DNA of 64,000 nucleotides from Gemmatimonadota bacterium (GTDB taxonomy: Bacteria; Gemmatimonadota; Gemmatimonadetes; Longimicrobiales; Gaopeijiaceae): positions 147,634 through 211,633 of the forward strand of contig JAJCZZ010000082.1 in assembly GCA_029262115.1 (NCBI GenBank), read 5' to 3'. The notes under the pieces were generated by a model. It made no database searches, was not told the DNA's origin, and was given only the letters and a program-made list of their open reading frames with translations. Below, piece after piece: positions 62,279 to 64,000 of this stretch (its first letter is position 1; every line of letters begins with the position of its first letter). The translations under genes and the position numbers were made by a program.

Positions 62279-62362
62279 GGAGGGGGCGTTGGAATTGGGC
62301 GACCCCCGCCCCGGCGCGAGTCGCCCGGTCCGTTGGGCTCCGCTCCGGTGGGAGGAAGAGCT

Positions 62363-63373
62363 ATGCTGCGTGCCCGTGCCGAGGTGAGGAGTCCGCCGTC
62401 CCACGGCGGGCGGATCGGCTCTGTTGGCACCTTCATCTTCGTGGTCATGGTCGCGTCCACCAGTTCGGGGGCTGCGCAGACCACCGCGGTACTTGAGGGC
62501 CGAGTCGTCGGCTTCGAGGGCGCGCCCATCACGAATGCGATCGTCTCCCTCGATGGATATTCCCCCAGGCTGACGGCGGATGGGGGCCTGTTTCGCTTCG
62601 AGGGCGTGCCGCTGGGACGGCGCACGATCCGGGTGGAGGCGTTCGGGTACTCATCGCTCGAGAGCGTCGTTCAGGTGGGGCGGGACCTCTCCCTGACGCT
62701 GGTGCTCGAGATGGCCCCCTTCCAACTCGATTCGCTCGTCGTCTCTCCGCGCTCCCGGTCGGTGAACGGTCGGGTGAGGGACACGATCCTCGATGTGTCC
62801 CTTCCCGAGGCCGAAGTGCTGACCAGCGAGGGCGACTCGACGCGCACGAACCGCGCGGGCCGCTTCTCGGTCGATGGGTGGGAGGATGTTCCGCTCTACG
62901 TCGGGATCCGCGCTTTCGGGTATCTCCCGCTCGACACAGTGGTCGTACCGATGGAGGACACGTCATACTCATTCTACCTCGCGACCGACCCCATCCTGAT
63001 GCGGATGATCGAAATCGAGATGAAGCGACTCGACGACCGAGCAGGCGGGTTGATGTCGATCACCCGGCGCCCGATGAACCGTGTGGATCTCCTGCGTTTT
63101 CGGGGCGCGTCTCTCCTCGAGTTGCTTCGCGAGAAATACCGGATGCGGGGTGCGAGCTGCCTCGTCGTGGACGAACGGTATATCCACCCGCCGATGGGGC
63201 GCGCCATTCTGGAGACCACCATGGCCCAGGAGATCGAGCGTATCGAGTTCCTGTTCGGCGGCGAACTCGTTCGCGTCTACACCCGGGATTTCATGCGGAA
63301 GATGGTGGGCGGAGGGATGAAGCTGAAGCGACCGACGTACACGGGAATGGCGGATCCGCCGTTCTGTTCGTGA
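62363..63373 (+). CDS. Secreted protein with carboxypeptidase-regulatory-like domains
   Basis: The 336-residue protein has ATG 62363 after GGAGGAAGAGCT and a signal peptide (SVGTFIFVVMVASTSSGAAQ). Two CarboxypepD_reg-like beta-sandwich domains follow: ...LEGRVVGFEGAPITNAIVSLDGYS...FEGVPLGRRTIRVEAFGY, and RVRDTILDVSLPEAEVLTSEGDSTRTNRAGRFSVDGW...IRAFGYLPLDTV. A C-terminal plug-like region (FRGASLLELLREKYRMRGASCLVVDERYI...ERIEFLFGGELVRVYTR) resembles the N-terminal part of SusC/TonB plugs, with no barrel. The CRISPR array starts at its stop codon. Confidence 0.85.
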   Translation: MLRARAEVRSPPSHGGRIGSVGTFIFVVMVASTSSGAAQTTAVLEGRVVGFEGAPITNAIVSLDGYSPRLTADGGLFRFEGVPLGRRTIRVEAFGYSSLESVVQVGRDLSLTLVLEMAPFQLDSLVVSPRSRSVNGRVRDTILDVSLPEAEVLTSEGDSTRTNRAGRFSVDGWEDVPLYVGIRAFGYLPLDTVVVPMEDTSYSFYLATDPILMRMIEIEMKRLDDRAGGLMSITRRPMNRVDLLRFRGASLLELLREKYRMRGASCLVVDERYIHPPMGRAILETTMAQEIERIEFLFGGELVRVYTRDFMRKMVGGGMKLKRPTYTGMADPPFCS

Positions 63374-63382
63374 CGGGGGGGC

Positions 63383-64000
63383 GGCCGCGCTGATCAGCGC
63401 GGAGGAAGTGCGTGAGCACATGCTCGTACGGTCCCCCCAGCCTGCTTCAACGAGGCCGCGCGGATCAGCGCGGAGGAAGCCGGCAGCCTCGGCGGACCTG
63501 CCTCCCCATTCAACACGCTTCAACGAGGCCGCGCTGATCAGCGCGGAGGAAGCTCGGCGACGAGGACCGCGCCATCATGCAGTCCAGGTTGCTTCAACGA
63601 GGTCGCGCTGATCAGCGCGGAGGAAGCTCGGGAGACAGCTTCTGGTAGTCCGGGCCCGCCATGCTTCAACGAGGCCGCGCTGATCAGCGCGGAGGAAGTT
63701 TATGGCAGCCTCCGTAGTTAAGGCGCTCTGTAAGCTTCAACGAGGCCGCGCTGATCAGCGCGGAGGAAGGAGACTGCGCTGTCGGGTGGTGGCGACAAGC
63801 TGGAGCTTCAACGAGGCCGCGCTGATCAGCGCGGAGGAAGGTCGAGGTCGAGTTCATCGACCTCGACGATGTGATGCTTCAACGAGGCCGCGCTGATCAG
63901 CGCGGAGGAAGATCACGTTCGCCCAGGCGACAGGAATCACAAGCGAGTGGCTTCAACGAGGCCGCGCTGATCAGCGCGGAGGAAGGCCGCGCTGGCCATG
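63383..64000. CRISPR. CRISPR array, nine repeats in window, continuing right
   Basis: 36 bp repeats begin GCTTCAACGAGG, have the central perfect palindrome CCGCGCTGATCAGCGCGG and end AGGAAG. Full copies start at 63444, 63517, 63591, 63663, 63734, 63805, 63876 and 63950. A truncated copy (only the last ~26 bases) ends at 63408. Spacers are 35-38 bases and all different. The copy at 63444 has G for T and the copy at 63591 has T for C; copies to the right are identical. Degeneracy at the left plus the lack of room for a leader there puts the leader to the right, outside the window. No cas genes are present here, so the type is not assignable; similar palindromic repeats occur with type I-G (former I-U) systems. 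Confidence 0.97.
63841..63875. other. CRISPR spacer with internal hairpin
   Basis: The 35-base spacer contains an 11 bp perfect inverted repeat, GTCGAGGTCGA (63841-63851) and TCGACCTCGAC (63857-63867), around a 5-base loop. In one frame it reads VEVEFIDLDDV, so the source is probably coding DNA. Confidence 0.85.

Overview
This 64 kb window is high-GC bacterial DNA carrying only protein-coding genes, a CRISPR array and small repeats; I saw no rRNA or tRNA. Gene content points to Gemmatimonadota or a close relative. Three PadR regulators are each paired with a FtsX-like ADOP-type permease. There are large secreted S9, M28 and amidohydrolase enzymes and a MoxR/DUF58/VWA/DUF4175/DUF4159 envelope cluster. 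No rRNA or single-copy phylogenetic marker is present, so the assignment is an inference from family composition.

Region 1 (1-17.3 kb) holds three PadR-permease pairs. Between them lie an outer-membrane-like protein, a VIT-family transporter, a GrpB-like protein and a three-domain kinase/M23/class III aminotransferase fusion. A secreted protein made of about nine 29-residue repeats is divergent from the third pair, and an ABC-F translation factor (EttA) closes the region.

Region 2 (17.5-36.4 kb) has an orphan receiver protein and then a long minus-strand operon-like run. In transcription order it is DUF4159 lipoprotein, VWA/amidotransferase-like membrane protein, caspase-like protein, TPR metalloprotease, second DUF4159 protein, an accessory island, MoxR ATPase, DUF58, BatA/VWA and DUF4175. 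Most neighbours overlap by one to four bases. The island (about 25.95-28.70 kb) breaks the run. It contains two related hairpin-rich attC-like elements, three copies of a ~100 bp repeat, a 306 bp MITE with a CTAG target duplication, a ~106 bp palindromic element, a PIN-domain gene with a coupled partner, and a secreted protein of unknown function.

Region 3 (36.7-48.3 kb) holds a DUF389 membrane protein, monomeric NADP isocitrate dehydrogenase, a first ECF sigma/anti-sigma module, a beta-propeller fused to a Tiki/TraB-like domain, an M28 peptidase, a cupin and a membrane LytTR regulator.

Region 4 (48.3-64 kb) holds a PQQ-type propeller protein, a hotdog thioesterase, a MATE transporter, the second ECF module, a secreted amidohydrolase, a two-component system, an S9 peptidase and a carboxypeptidase-regulatory-like protein. 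The CRISPR array then begins directly at that gene's stop codon and runs off the right edge.

The two ECF modules are the most coherent candidate for something undescribed. Each couples an ECF sigma factor to a one-TM anti-sigma protein whose outer part resembles a YCII domain, and each sits beside members of a secreted family with a shared GTNG...C...C...DP motif (three copies here). Other points of interest are the cassette-like island inside a conserved operon, a 69 bp in-frame tandem duplication in the aminotransferase fusion, and several sharp palindromes at regulator promoters.
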